From assembly GCA_033002965.1 (NCBI GenBank), contig JAURVB010014527.1, positions 1-64,000 on the forward strand: a stretch of DNA of 64,000 nt, read 5' to 3'. Each line of letters begins with the position of its first letter. The first letter of the stretch is position 1. The notes under the pieces are model-generated. The model was given only the letters and a program-made list of their open reading frames with translations. It did not search any database and was not told where the DNA came from. This stretch comes from Piper betle. Its lineage: Eukaryota > Streptophyta > Magnoliopsida > Piperales > Piperaceae. Positions 1 through 17,311 of the stretch are shown here, piece by piece. Position numbers and translations under genes: made by a program.

Positions 1-494
1 AACACCCAAAAAGAAATCCCTGAACTTCTTGATATGCCTTAACAAGTACTTAACAATATTCAATAAAACACACAATAATTTGGTAATCTCAAAATATACT
101 AAAAATCACAAATCATCAATTATTACCAATAATAAGTACACAATCACTCAATTGTGAAATCCTCACACTCTCTAATTGGAAACAACTCACAATCTCTTAA
201 CACTCATCTCTAAAACGAACACACTCCAATTAGAAATACATCACAACTTCACATACTCTTACTTGTGTACTCTCTTCAATTCAACTCTACTCTATTTTAC
301 TCACAATACAACTACATATTTATAGACAACGAAAACCAGCCTCGTAGATACGAAGAGCCACAACACTAAATATTCATCATCTTCAACCATTCTTTTCGAA
401 TCCCTCGTACCTCTTCAAATAAATCCATGTCTTTACAATCCTCCATGTAGTTGCATGTATTCTCATATTCATCGTATGATGAGGGACCCTAACA
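1..494 (-). repeat. 3' LTR of the copia element (first 12 bases outside window)
   Basis: Direct repeat of 2176-2669. On the plus strand it ends GGACCCTAACA, so on the coding strand it starts with the canonical TGTTAGGG. Confidence 0.93.
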
Positions 495-508
495 ATTCTC
501 CCCTCCCG
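495..508 (-). other. polypurine tract of the copia element
   Basis: Reverse complement reads TCGGGAGGGGAGAA and directly abuts the 3' LTR, the position expected for the plus-strand DNA primer. Confidence 0.8.
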
Positions 509-619
509 AATCATACGGAACACACTAGGGTTGCTTTTAGCACCGTTACATGCGAAAGAGATACAACCCTTCCAATCTCCCCTTCTCGCCCCATACCTTT
601 ATCTCCCCTGATTGAAACT

Positions 620-2083
620 CTAGCACATCTTCCTCTCCTTCTTTGGGGAAAGATTATGACTTTGCTTTTCGTCTTTTAGGATCAACTTCTCTTCAAACAT
701 CTTTACTAACCCATCCACTCGGGCTTCTAAAAATATCTCATTTTCATCTTCCAACTTGACATCAACCTTTCTTCTATCACAAGTATGATCATGACTAAGA
801 ATCTTATTACCTAATTCCATTTCTACCTCAGTATGATCAACCCTTCGACGCCATACTTGCTTAGGAGACCCATCAAGAGTACTTCCACTGACATATCGAA
901 CAAATGTCCTGTACAAACTACCATATTTTTCCCCTTTTGCAATGATATGTGCTCCCTTGGATAACTTCCATACTCTTCTAACAAATTGAGAACTATAGCC
1001 AATATCATCCAACTTACCCAAAGACAATATATTTTCTCTCAAGCTTGGAATATATCTCACATCTTTCAAAAATAATTTGTGACCCAAACTAGTCACCATA
1101 TGCACATCTCCCATGCCAACAACACGTGATGTATCACCATTTCCCATCTTCACAATTCCCAAATTTTCTGATTTATAGGTAATGAAGAGTTCTCTACATG
1201 ATGTTGCATGAAAAGATGCTCCAGAATCCACAATCCACCTTGAATTATCTGTCTTACGAAAACACCTATCATTACAAGAAGTAATAAGTACTGAGTTATC
1301 AATAGAATTGACTTCATCATTTTGTTGTTCTTGGTCCTTTTCCTTGTCATGTTGCATATCCCTTGTTAATTTCCAGCAATACCTTTTTATGTGACCAACC
1401 TTGTTACAATAGAAACACCTTACTACCTTTCTTTCATTATTTGTCCGCTTGAACTTACTCTTTCTCTCCTCAGAAACCAAGGCTTGCTCCCATGAAGATG
1501 AAGTTGACATTGCTGACTTTCTCCTTAACTCCTCTGACAAGAGTGATGCTGTAACAGAGTTTAAGTCAAGTACAGAAACATGGCTCAAACTCATAATTAA
1601 ATTATCCCACGAGTCCGGCATTGAACAGAGAAGTAAGGTGGCTTGTTCTTCCTCATCAACCTTTGCACCTGTTCCTAACAAGTCATTCACCAAGCTATTA
1701 AACACATTTAAGTGTTCATGAATAGAAGTCCCATCCTTCATCTTCAAATTATACAATTGCCTCCTTAGAAAAATCTTACTTACTAAGGACTTGGCTTCAT
1801 ATATTCTGTGAAGACTATCCCACAAAGCCTTTGCCGTTGTATCAATAGTATGCACATTAAATAATACCTTATCATCCAAGGCCAATAAAATATCAGCCTT
1901 AGCAATCTCATCTATTTCAATAAATTGTGCATCTGTCATACCTTCTGGTTTCTGATCCATGCCTTTAAGAGCAACAGCACAACCATCTTTCACCAATATA
2001 GCATTAATCTTCACTTTCCACATAGGAAAATTACTTCCATCAAATTTAGGAAGTACAAATTTGGTTGTACTCTTCTCAGCCAT
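620..2083 (-). CDS. copia Gag-protease polyprotein (pol deleted)
   Basis: A 487-residue uninterrupted frame. Residues about 1-180 are a copia-type Gag (UBN2-like, with the LWDSLHRIYE and LYNLKMKDG blocks). A CCHC zinc knuckle follows near residue 225 (CFYCNKVGHIKRYC, CX2CX4HX4C). A retropepsin-type active site WIVDSGASFHAT lies near residue 285, and the start of the pre-integrase region (GSLYRTFV) near 390. After that the sequence is not recognisable retroelement protein: the frame runs through a charged tail of about 95 residues to its stop, which suggests the deletion junction lies near 870-900. Gag and protease would package and process RNA. The intact frame in a pol-less element suggests either very recent deletion or selection to keep Gag. 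Confidence 0.88.
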   Translation of the reverse strand: MAEKSTTKFVLPKFDGSNFPMWKVKINAILVKDGCAVALKGMDQKPEGMTDAQFIEIDEIAKADILLALDDKVLFNVHTIDTTAKALWDSLHRIYEAKSLVSKIFLRRQLYNLKMKDGTSIHEHLNVFNSLVNDLLGTGAKVDEEEQATLLLCSMPDSWDNLIMSLSHVSVLDLNSVTASLLSEELRRKSAMSTSSSWEQALVSEERKSKFKRTNNERKVVRCFYCNKVGHIKRYCWKLTRDMQHDKEKDQEQQNDEVNSIDNSVLITSCNDRCFRKTDNSRWIVDSGASFHATSCRELFITYKSENLGIVKMGNGDTSRVVGMGDVHMVTSLGHKLFLKDVRYIPSLRENILSLGKLDDIGYSSQFVRRVWKLSKGAHIIAKGEKYGSLYRTFVRYVSGSTLDGSPKQVWRRRVDHTEVEMELGNKILSHDHTCDRRKVDVKLEDENEIFLEARVDGLVKMFEEKLILKDEKQSHNLSPKKERKMC

Positions 2084-2149
2084 CTTGTGTCAAAAGCAAA
2101 TAAGAAGTTCAATCTTCTCCACGAACCTCCACAGGGCGGATAAACCAAA

Positions 2150-2163
2150 GCTCTGATGCCACT
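2150..2163 (-). other. primer binding site, initiator tRNA-Met type
   Basis: Reverse complement gives AG then TGGCATCAGAGC immediately after the 5' LTR. The usual plant copia PBS complementary to tRNA-iMet is TGGTATCAGAGC, so there is one mismatch. Confidence 0.82.
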
Positions 2164-2669
2164 TGTTGGGTTTTTAACACCCAAAAAGAAATCCCTGAAC
2201 TTCTTGATATGCCTTAACAAGTACTTAACAATATTCAATAAAACACACAATAATTTGGTAATCTCAAAATATACTAAAAATCACAAATCATCAATTATTA
2301 CCAATAATAAGTACACAATCACTCAATTGTGAAATCCTCACACTCTCTAATTGGAAACAACTCACAATCTCTTAACACTCATCTCTAAAACGAACACACT
2401 CCAATTAGAAATACATCACAACTTCACATACTCTTACTTGTGTACTCTCTTCAATTCAACTCTACTCTATTTTACTCACAATACAACTACATATTTATAG
2501 ACAACGAAAACCAGCCTCGTAGATACGAAGAGCCACAACACTAAATATTCATCATCTTCAACCATTCTTTTCGAATCCCTCGTACCTCTTCAAATAAATC
2601 CATGTCTTTACAATCCTCCATGTAGTTGCATGTATTCTCATATTCATCGTATGATGAGGGACCCTAACA
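2164..2669 (-). repeat. 5' LTR of the copia element, 506 bp
   Basis: Complete LTR with TG...CA ends on either strand (TGTTGGG...CTAACA on plus). It matches 1-494 throughout the overlap. Confidence 0.93.
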
Positions 2670-2727
2670 AATTTGACCAAGTATCGTGACAATACAACGA
2701 CGCTTTCATGTTTTTATTTAATTTTAA

Positions 2728-5156
<2,429 letters not shown>

Positions 5157-5855
5157 ACACGTTTGGCATGTATATTAATATTTAAGATTTGTGTACGACG
5201 TTCTTTAATCTATATTTCATTGTATTTAAAAAATTTTATTTTGTGAAATATGCATTATTTGATAAAAAGAAGTATCTTTGTCCATTATGTATACAAGACA
5301 TAGTTGTCCATTATGTGAAACATGTACCTTAATTTTATAGATAAATTCTAAATATTGAATAAAAGGATCATAGACTATAATTTTACAGATAAATTCTTAT
5401 TAAATAGAAGATACATTATAATAATTTAATATATTATTTTTTAACTAATTTAATCTCATTTTTTTCATCCGAATACGGTTTTTAATTTCTTAAATAAGAG
5501 TTGATGTGTCTTTTTTGAATATTGGAAAAGAATTTTTTAATTTGGAAGCACGATTGGCCTTAAGAGCACGACCAAAATGAAGTGTGGGCTTGGGCAATGT
5601 GTTAACGTTCGGCTCAAATTAGAGTCAATGTAATTACACTGCTTTCAAAGGCCGATAAAAAAATAATTGATTCTCCACCAGGGTTAGACGGTCGCCTTGG
5701 AGTGTGGACTGGACTATCCCTCGTGGGCACACCATTCCAGAAAAGTCTAAGTTGGCGTCTCGGTCAATTTATTGTATTTTGATCGTGTTAATTATTTCGA
5801 AGAACTTACATCGGCCAATCTATTTAGACGGTCAAAACATAATTCTAAAGGGAGG

Positions 5856-5887
<32 letters not shown>

Positions 5888-6274
5888 ATTAAAAGGTACT
5901 TCACTGGCAGGATAGAAATAAATTTGCACCCCATTTGTATATGGCATTTTTCAATTCGTAATTGAATCTAAATGAGCAGGAAGCACATGATTAATTTTAA
6001 AAATGTGCCTTATAAAGAGTACAACTCTTGTAAATGGTATCTTCTAAAGAATACAACTATGAGGTATTTTATAAAAATTACAACTATTTTAAAAAAGCAT
6101 ACTTTTTTAAAGTGTATTCCACCCTTTCTAAATGGTATACCACTTCTAAATGGTATGGATGCATATATTTTTTCATCGTATCCCTAGTCCAATATTTATA
6201 TTTCATCTCATTCTTATAAATATATCAACAATATCTTCCAAAATATTTATTATTTTAATCAATAAAATTTTTTC
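5157..6274. other. intergenic, no gene seen
   Basis: AT-rich spacer between GH1 copy 1 and the duplicated segment. It contains a TA/TATG microsatellite near 5850-5890. No protein family recognised. Confidence 0.6.
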
Positions 6275-8191
6275 TTAAAATATATAACTTTCAAATAATA
6301 TAAATAATTAAGAAGTAATTATATATATATATTTATTTATTTTTGGTTTATTATAATTTGGCTATTCAATTTTTCTTCTCATGCAAAAAGTATTTGTCTC
6401 TATTATTATATAATTAACTTATTTATTGTTAGTAACTTTGATCTTCTATTTTTTGAGTTTTTTATTCAATATTTTATTTTCTTTATCATTGTTTTATCTT
6501 TTATTATTTATATCTCATGTTTTAGATTTTTCTTTTTGAATATTTTCTATCCAATTCTTTTTTACAATGGATCTATCCCATCTCGTGATTATAAATATTT
6601 CTATATGCAATCAATAGTTGTCTATTAGATATTAATGAAATAAGTATGATGTTTAATTTTTTGCCTTGAGAACTTTTGATATTTTTTATCATTAATTGTT
6701 CTAAATTTTTATATTTATTCCTATTATTTTTTGTACAATAATTAATTAATTTATATTTATTAATTGTACTGTTTAGATGTTTTCATAATATTTTAGGTTT
6801 GTAGTTTAATCAAATTTAAATACTAAATTTATATTAAAATTGTTAACTTGATTATTTATATATTTAATAGTTATAATATTAGTTTATTTATAAAGACAAA
6901 AGTCATGCATTGCATGGGTTTATAACTAATTTGCAATTAAGCGGCCACTAAATAGGGGTGATTTGGATCTAAATCCAAATATCTATATTAAATTTGTACA
7001 AAATATTATATTTATTTTATTATTGTATTCATAGTTGACAAACACATCTCATGATTAAAAGTATATTTCATCTTTTAAAATAACATAAATTTAAATATAA
7101 AATGGAAAAATTTTAAATTATTGTTTTTAATATTTGGAAATATTTTTTGTAAAATCTAATTTTTTAGATGGAATATTTGATCACATCATCCCTAGCTCAA
7201 ATCCCATCTCTAATAATATCAGTAGATATTTCAAATATAAATATAACATATTTATATTTAAATTATATTTAATATGATCCAAAAGAGTAAAATAAGTGGA
7301 TTTATTGATATCATATATCAATATCCATCCCCACCCACGGACACAATCATTGTGCGGTCTATCATAATTGGATAACCTGATTACTATGAAAATAATCGAT
7401 GATAAAAGTAGGTAGAATTGAAGAAGAAAAACCAATAAACCAATATGGAAAATAAATTAAATAAGGAATTTAAGATGTTCATACAATAAAATGTCAATAC
7501 AAAAAAAACTAATCCATTAACAAAAGATCTACTAGGATGAGAGAGAAGATACATGTGATATCTCCTAAATTAATTTGAAATTTAATATCTATTAAAGTAC
7601 AGTCTAATAAGTTATTAAGGGTATACTTATATATCTTTGATTCGAGCCCATTGTATCATTACATATAACATTAAAGATGACTTAGAACTATATTTGATGA
7701 TGGGTTAGATTAATCGTAGTTCGAAGAAAAGAAATTACAAGAACAAAAATTTTTTAAGGTCTTACAAATTACTCATACAAATGAAATATTAATGAAAACG
7801 TGTTTATTATATACCCAGTCATCTTACACCCATTCAATTTCCACTGCGCTGACAAAGATGACCGCAGCGTTTAGTTGTCGTCTACTAGGTGCCATGTCAG
7901 ACACAACAGCTTTTGTGGATAGACAAAATTTGCCACGGTGTTATCGGCACGTTGGAAAACAAAAATAAAAATAATTTGAAAATCGGTGGCAGAAAGATAT
8001 GCATATCGTCGGTTGCATTATTTGGACCAACAATCTATTGTAGGCTTGAAGATGGTGATTAACAAAATTAAAATAGGTTGGTCATGCAGGACACGCCATA
8101 TAGTATAAGTTTTTTCAACGCATAGAATCAATCCGTGTAGCTCTTTTCTGACCGTAATATTTTATTAGGTTTAAATTCAACCACCCAAACA

Positions 8192-8219
8192 ACCTACCCA
8201 CTAGATTTTGTATATATAT
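8192..8219 (+). promoter_or_regulatory. GH1 copy 2 core promoter: AC element plus TATA box
   Basis: ACCTACC (8192-8198, AC-I type MYB site known from phenylpropanoid/lignin genes) lies 12 bp upstream of TATATATAT (8211-8219), about 90 bp before the ATG. The surrounding CCACCCAAACAACCTACCCAC is C/A-rich, as is usual for AC elements. The same arrangement is present in copy 3. That MYB factors bind here is inferred. Confidence 0.55.
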
Positions 8220-8301
8220 CTGTAGATGTCAAAACAATAAGCGCAGCTCTTCCATAACTTGGAACTTAGGTAGACACTCCAGTTCAAAATATTTGCACGT
8301 C

Positions 8302-11451
<3,150 letters not shown>

Positions 11452-12145
11452 CATTGATGTGTAAAATGAAAGTTAATTCATTGATTGATTGTATTTTTAT
11501 TTATCCGATTCATCAATTTAAAAAATAGATAAATATTTCCAACAGATGTTATTGTTTTTTCCAGGTATCATATGCATAACGAATGTCCCAAGTGTGTAAA
11601 ATAAAAACACAGTTCGATAGTAAACATTTGATGGGGAAAATTCATTGGATTCAAACATTGAAAACCTTATTGATTAAATATTTAACCTTTGTACCTGTCT
11701 AATGTCTATGGCGCCGCCTCCGAGCAGAGGAAACAAAGAGAATCCGACGCCGAGGTGTGAGCGGTAATTGAAGATGGAGGAGAATTGTGTCTTCCCGAAT
11801 GAACCGCCAATGACCAAGGCCAGTATATATGTCCCAGGAACAGTATCTATTTGCCCACAATCATTGCACCCTTTATAAAGTAGCTACTCTAACAAACCAA
11901 TTCATAACTGTTATCTATATTTGGATGGCGTATTCCAAAATCTTCAATCAAATTGTTTGGTGCATATGCATACACATACGACGAGGAGAGGGAGGAAAGA
12001 ATCGGATCGACCAAGGGGAGAGAACTGGTGGCAGGGTATGCTATTTCTCCTCTCCATATAACATACCAAACCTCCCCTTAAGATTTTCATAGCCTGTAAA
12101 ATCAAGGAAAATTTGCCCTGAATAACTGGGCGTTGAATTACTAGC
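11452..12145. other. GH1 3' flank and kinase-side spacer, unit 1
   Basis: Near-identical to 22474-23160 of unit 2. No gene recognised; a short minus-strand open frame here has no family features. Confidence 0.6.
12141..12145. repeat. left target-site duplication CTAGC
   Basis: CTAGC here and CTAAC at 16468-16472 flank the copia element. Unit 2 has a single uninterrupted CTAGC at 23375-23379, the empty site. Confidence 0.75.
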
Positions 12146-12683
12146 TGTTGAGAAAAATCCCCAAAATTTGATATCAACCACAGCGATCAAAAGTAATGAG
12201 AAAATAAAACCTGAGAAATAAGATAAAACAAAACCACAAAATAGTAGAGATTTAACGGGAAAAACCTTCCTTCAATCAAGAGTTAAAAACCACTGGCAAT
12301 AACAAACAATTCACTACTTTAACAAAAGATTACAATTATTAAATATATATAGAGATGTATAAGAAGATTACTCACACACCTATACTATTGAGATTACAAG
12401 ATTTTAATCTCTCTTAATAATCCGTATAAGATAAAATCATTAATATTTTTCCCTCATCTTTTATCTTTCTATCTCTCCCTATCTCTCTTTTTCTTGTCTT
12501 TTCTTCTGATAATCTTTCCTTCTAAGAATGAGATAAATAAAGATCAATTTATAGAGAAGCTTTGAGACCTTTCAATCTCTATGGAACAACTAACGGTCAC
12601 CGTTGTTAATATTCCGTGATTTCTTTAGTATTCCAAGTGTGACAATGAGCTACATATTATTAATACAATTACACATATTAACA
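12146..12683 (-). repeat. 3' LTR of the decayed copia element
   Basis: Starts TGTTGAGAAAAATCCCC and ends ACATATTAACA on plus, followed by the ATCTCCCACTTTGA polypurine tract (reverse-complement sense). Same family as the solo LTR at 4001-4555. Confidence 0.88.
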
Positions 12684-12795
12684 ATCTCCCACTTTGAGTC
12701 TGATTGGAACACACCAGTCCAAACTCTCCCTCCACTTGTTCGTTGCATGAGTCCAATTACATGTTAGTGCAAGTTCACCAAAGTTGAGCAAAAAC

Positions 12796-14203
12796 TCAAC
12801 TTTTTCCATCCACCGGTTTAGTCAACATATCCGCCGGATTATTTTTTCCATCTATCTTCTCCAACTTCAATTTACGTTCTTCTAACAAAGATATGATAAA
12901 ATGATACTTTAACCGAATATGTTTGGTCCTATAATAAAATGCCGAGTTCTTAGCTAAATAGATTGCACTTTGACTATCACTGTACAACCTGCAATCAACC
13001 CCATTAAAACCTAACTCATTCATTAAAGTTTTAATCCAAATATATTCCTTGCTAGCTTCTGTAGCATCCACATATTCAGCCTCAGTTGAAGACAGAGCAA
13101 CTATCTTTTGCAATTTGAAAACCCAACTCACCGCGGTTCCACCAACTGTAAAGATGTATCCGGATGTACTCCTATCATTGTCTCTATTTTCAGCATGGTT
13201 CGAGTCCAGATAACCTTGCACATCAATATTATCACCCTCAAAACACAAACAGTAATTAGAAGTTCCCTTTTAAGTACCTGAAAATCCATTTTACTGTCTC
13301 CCAGTGTTCTTTTCATAGGTTCATCAAGAATCTGCTCACTACTCTCACTGCATGTGCAATATCTGGTCTTGTACTCACCATAGCATACATAAGACTTCCA
13401 ATAGCTGAAGCATAAGGCACCTTTTTCATATGAGCTTTATCCTCCTCACTCTTAGCACCTTTTTCTTTGGACAATTGGAAACTACCCAAAGTAGTAGTCA
13501 TCGGCTTGGATTCATTCATGTTGAATCTCTTAAGAACTTTCTTTACATACCCTTCTTGAGATAACCACAACTTCTTGTTCTTCTTGTCTCGGGTAATTTG
13601 CATCCTAAGAAGTTGTTTTGCTTCACCCAAATCCTTCATGGAAAAACTCTTGGCTACCCTCATCTTGAGACTAACAATCTTCTCCATACAAGTCCATGCA
13701 ATAAGCATGTCAACTACATACAAAGTTAAAATAATGTAATCCCCATCATCAAACTTTTGTAGATATACACAGTGGTCCCAATTGCTCCTAGCAAATCCAT
13801 TATCCAACATAAACTTGTCAAATTTTAAATACCATTGTCTTGGTGCTTGTTTGAATCCATATAGACTCCTCTTCAATTTGCACACCATATTTTCTTTACC
13901 TTTGACTTCAAATCCTTTTGGTTGTGTCATATAGATCTCCTCCTCCAAATCACCATGAAGGAAAGCTGTATTTACATCAAGCTGCTCTAAATACAACCCC
14001 TTTACAGCCACAACACTCAAAATAATTCTAATAGAAGTCATTTTGACAACAGGTGCAAATATATCATAAAAATCAATCCCTTCTTTTTGACCAAAACCTT
14101 TCACCACAAGTCTTGCCTTATACCTTTGCACACCACCGGCTTCAGACTTGACCCAATAGATCCACTTGTTTTGTAGAACCCTCCTTTTTGGTGGCAACTT
14201 CAC
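12796..14203 (-). pseudogene. copia reverse transcriptase and RNase H, broken
   Basis: 14203-13313 encodes the reverse transcriptase palm and connection: RYKARLVVKGFGQKEGIDF, VDVNTAFLHGDLEEEIYM, KLKRSLYGFKQAPRQWY. The catalytic YVDD box reads YVVDML (about 13705-13725), so a catalytic aspartate is lost. 13248-12796 encodes RNase H (SSTEAEYVDATEASKE, LYSDSQSAIYLAKN, RTKHIRLKYHFI) in another frame, separated by a frameshift near 13300. Confidence 0.9.
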
Positions 14204-14424
14204 CTACTCCCATGTATAATTCTTCTCGAACGATGACATCTCATCCATCATGGCCAATTCCCACTTAAGATGAGTTTTGTTACTCATGGCTTCATCATAG
14301 GACTCTGGTTCTCCTGCATCAATATACAAAACATGTTGTATAATTAAATTTAATTTCTAAGTAGGCTTTTTAACCCTTGTGCTCCTCCTTGGTTCAGGAG
14401 CAATAACTATCTCTTGTGGTGGCT

Positions 14425-15799
14425 CTAAGTCATCAATTTCAACTTGTGCATCAGAATATTCAGAATCTGATTAATCATCATTTGGTTGATTGGCCTATGA
14501 CTCACCTTCTTGTTCGGTCTCTTCAGAAGATAATTGTTCCTCATCACTTGGAACGAATCTTTGATTTTCAGCACTTGGCATCTCTTCATCTGTCTCATCA
14601 AGCTCCATATATTCTTTTTCTTTGACTCCTCATTCTTTTCTTCTTTCATGTCTTTGTACATGCACTCTTCATTGAATACAACATCCCGACTTCGAAACAC
14701 CTTATTATTCTCGAAATCCCACATCCGGTAACCATACTCATCACCTCCATATCCAAGAAATACACATTTGCGGGACTTTGTATCAAGCTTCTTTCTTGAT
14801 TCTCTATCAACATGTGTATATGCAATACAACCAAAGACTTTAAGAAAAGAGTAGTCAACTTTCTTACCAGACCATACATCTTCTGGTATTTTTCCATCTA
14901 AGGCGCTTGATGGACTTCACTTTACTGACCATTGCCAATTGTTACATATCCACAATCACTCTTGAAAAAATCACAAAACCATTCTTTGTGAGAAGTACAA
15001 TGAAATGAAGCACCTGAATCAATATACCTTGTATCTATGTTGTAATCAACATGAGCAAATAAACAAAATTTCTCTTCATGACCATCAACAACATTAGTTA
15101 TATTCTTGACTCGTTCGGGACAATCCTTCTTTAAATGTCCTTCTTTGTGACAAAACCAACAAGTAGGCTTACCTTTGAATTTTCATTTGGATTTAGAGAG
15201 TAGGACCTCTACTTTGACTTCTTCCTCTTTCGTTGCCCTTGCTTTTGTTCACCGACTAAGTTATGCCTGAGATGGATGGTGTGGTATCTACCATGCTTCT
15301 CTTCATTATCTCTTGATTCAAGATTGCACCTAGCACTTCATCAAACTTTAGTTTTTCTTTTAATGCATTACTTATAGCAAAGAACACATGCACGAATTCA
15401 AGTTGTGCACAAATTTTATTGAAATCATTAAAATGATTAGAAATATATTTATCTTTGGGCATCCTTAAAGAGACAATCTTCCTTAACAAAATAACCTGTT
15501 AGAGGCTGATGACTTCTCATAAACACCAGCTAATGCCTCCATCAGCCCTTAAACGGCTGTCTGTTTGGAGACATTAAACGCCACCGACTGTGTTAAACAC
15601 AATCGGACGATGGCTAAGGCTCGCCTATCCAATAAGGCCATTCTTTGGTTGACATCGCTTCTGGCTTGGTACCTACAAGCGGTTGATGTAGTTGCTTCTC
15701 GTATAGATCATCCTCAATCTGCATCCTCCACCATTGATAATTTATTTCATCAAATTTCTTAATTTTCCCCTTCTTGGAACTGTCCGCCATGACTCCCAC
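14425..15799 (-). pseudogene. copia gag, zinc knuckle and integrase remnants
   Basis: 15799-15614 is the start of Gag (KIKKFDEINYQWWRMQIED). 15489-15256 is mid-Gag (LRMPKDKYISNHFNDFNKIC). About 15175-15130 is a CCHC knuckle (CWFCHKEGHLKKDC), and about 15040 a protease-like YIDSGASFHCTS. 14897-14425 holds integrase C-terminal pieces in several frames. The catalytic core of integrase is missing, and the stops and frameshifts mean no product. Confidence 0.82.
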
Positions 15800-15852
15800 T
15801 TAAATCAAGATTCGATTGAATGAGACCCAAGTTTCCCACAGACGGCGCCAAT

Positions 15853-16467
15853 TGTTGAGAAAAATCCCCAAAATTTGAGATTTACCACAACGAACAAAAG
15901 TAATGGGAAAATAAGACCAGAGAAATAAGATAAAATAAAACCACAAAAGACTAGAAATTTAACTTGGAAAACCTTCCTCCAATCGAGAGTTAAAAACCAC
16001 AGGGAACAACGAATAATTCACTTCTTCAACCAAAGATTACAGTTATTAAATATTACAGTTATTAAATATATATATAGATGTATAAGAAGATTACTCACAC
16101 ACCCTATACTATTGAGATTATAAGATTTCAATCTCTCAATAATTTGTATAAAATAAACTCATGAATATTTTTTCCTCTTCTTTTATCTATATATCTCTCC
16201 CTATGTCTCTTTTTCTTGTCTTTTCTTCTCCTTGTCTTTCCTTCTTAGAATGAGATAAATAAAGCTAAATTTATAGAGAAACTTTGAGACCCTTTAATCT
16301 CCATGGAACAACTAACAATCACCTCTGTTAATATTCCGAGAAGCTTTCAGACCCTTCAATATTCATGGAACAACTAACAGCCACCTCTGTTAATATTCCG
16401 AGATTTCTTTAATATTTCGAGTGTGATAATGGGCTACATATCATTAATACAATTATGCATATTAACA
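15853..16467 (-). repeat. 5' LTR of the decayed copia element
   Basis: Starts TGTTGAGAAAAATCCCC and ends GCATATTAACA. Longer than its partner because of a short duplication of ATTACAGTTATTAAAT and a roughly 70-bp duplication near 16280-16400. Confidence 0.88.
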
Positions 16468-16872
16468 CTAACAGCATGAAATGATCAGAAATTTAATATG
16501 AGGGCCTACATTTTGATTCATTTGTTTGGCAGAGCCACCCCTGTTTCCCTAGGCTGGCTCGTCAGAAATGTATTGTTTTCCACGTATTTACTTTTGGGTG
16601 AGAAGATTTAGGAAGTGGGAGAGCACTTGGAAGAAATCAAACGGTATATTTGCCTATTTGTCAACAAATTTCATATCTTGTTAATCTGATTGCATGCTTT
16701 TTTTCATCGTATGGAGTTTTTTCCCCGGATTGTGACCGTCTTAATGTTTGCCAAAGATGAATACATGGTAGACCAATATTTCAAGAATAGAAAGTCTAAT
16801 TTATTACGATCCACCATCTATGGAAATATTAAGACTCCCGTTTGTGACTTTCATTGCAATAACCAAGCATTA

Positions 16873-17311
16873 ACGTCCATATCTAATGAACAAATATTGA
16901 GACTCCAGCATCAGAATGTTCATAATAGTTCATGCAGTGAATGCATAGGTGAGAGCAAACTTTGAGCTACATTGTTCAATCATTTTCAATGCATAGCGTT
17001 TTTGGCTCCATGATCAGTATTTGTTTTCTGTTTTTTTCCACGGATTTAGAATAATCTAGTGATGTTCATATACTATTATGAACAATGTTATCAATTCCTT
17101 TCGCTTCCTGCACAAATTGAAACTGAATACAATTATATATCTAAGAAGTCGGCTGGCTTATTTATATTTTCCATGCAGGAAAGCTACAACAGAGAAATGG
17201 AACCAGTCGTACAGGAAATGAGGATTTTGCAGCCCAAAATTTCACCTTCCGTGATCTTGCGATTGCTACAAACAGCTTCAGGTCAGAAAGTCTATTAGGG
17301 GATGGAGGCTT
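16873..17311 (+). pseudogene. PBS1-like kinase 5' fragment (duplication remnant)
   Basis: Matches exon 1 and part of exon 2 of the kinase at 23778. Exon 1 is 16873-16948; exon 2 starts at 17179 and is cut at 17311, right after LLGDGG of the glycine-rich loop, where unit 2 begins. At the position of the unit 2 start codon this copy has ACG (16873-16875) instead of ATG, and it has two substitutions just before the loop (NSF and RS where unit 2 has NNF and RP). It cannot make a kinase. It marks the right breakpoint of the duplication. Confidence 0.9.

Larger units (their letters stand above)
1..2669 (-). mobile_element. Ty1/copia LTR retrotransposon, internally deleted, young
   Basis: Bases 1-494 are repeated at 2176-2669 with no difference I could find, so these are the two LTRs of one element; the first 12 bases of the left LTR lie outside the window. 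Read on the minus strand the order is 5' LTR (2669-2164), primer binding site, one gag-protease reading frame, polypurine tract, 3' LTR (494-1). The whole element is only about 2.7 kb. Integrase, reverse transcriptase and RNase H are absent, so it would need enzymes supplied in trans. Identical LTRs mean recent insertion. The bases after the right LTR are AATTT; the matching target duplication would lie left of the window. Confidence 0.93.
12146..16467 (-). mobile_element. Ty1/copia LTR retrotransposon, full-length but decayed
   Basis: 3' LTR 12146-12683, RNase H and reverse transcriptase, damaged integrase, zinc knuckle, gag remnants and 5' LTR 15853-16467, all on the minus strand. The PBS (about 15835-15851 reverse-complemented) reads TGGCGCCGTCTGTGGG, two bases from the LTR; I cannot assign its tRNA with confidence. 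The polypurine tract follows 12683. The LTRs differ by dozens of substitutions and by length (538 against about 615 bp). The 5' LTR carries a roughly 70-bp internal tandem duplication around CAACTAACA...TTAATATTCCGAG. This is an old insertion by LTR divergence. Confidence 0.92.

Noticed and set aside
5859..5890. TA/TATG simple repeat
   Set aside because: Ordinary microsatellite; no sign of function.
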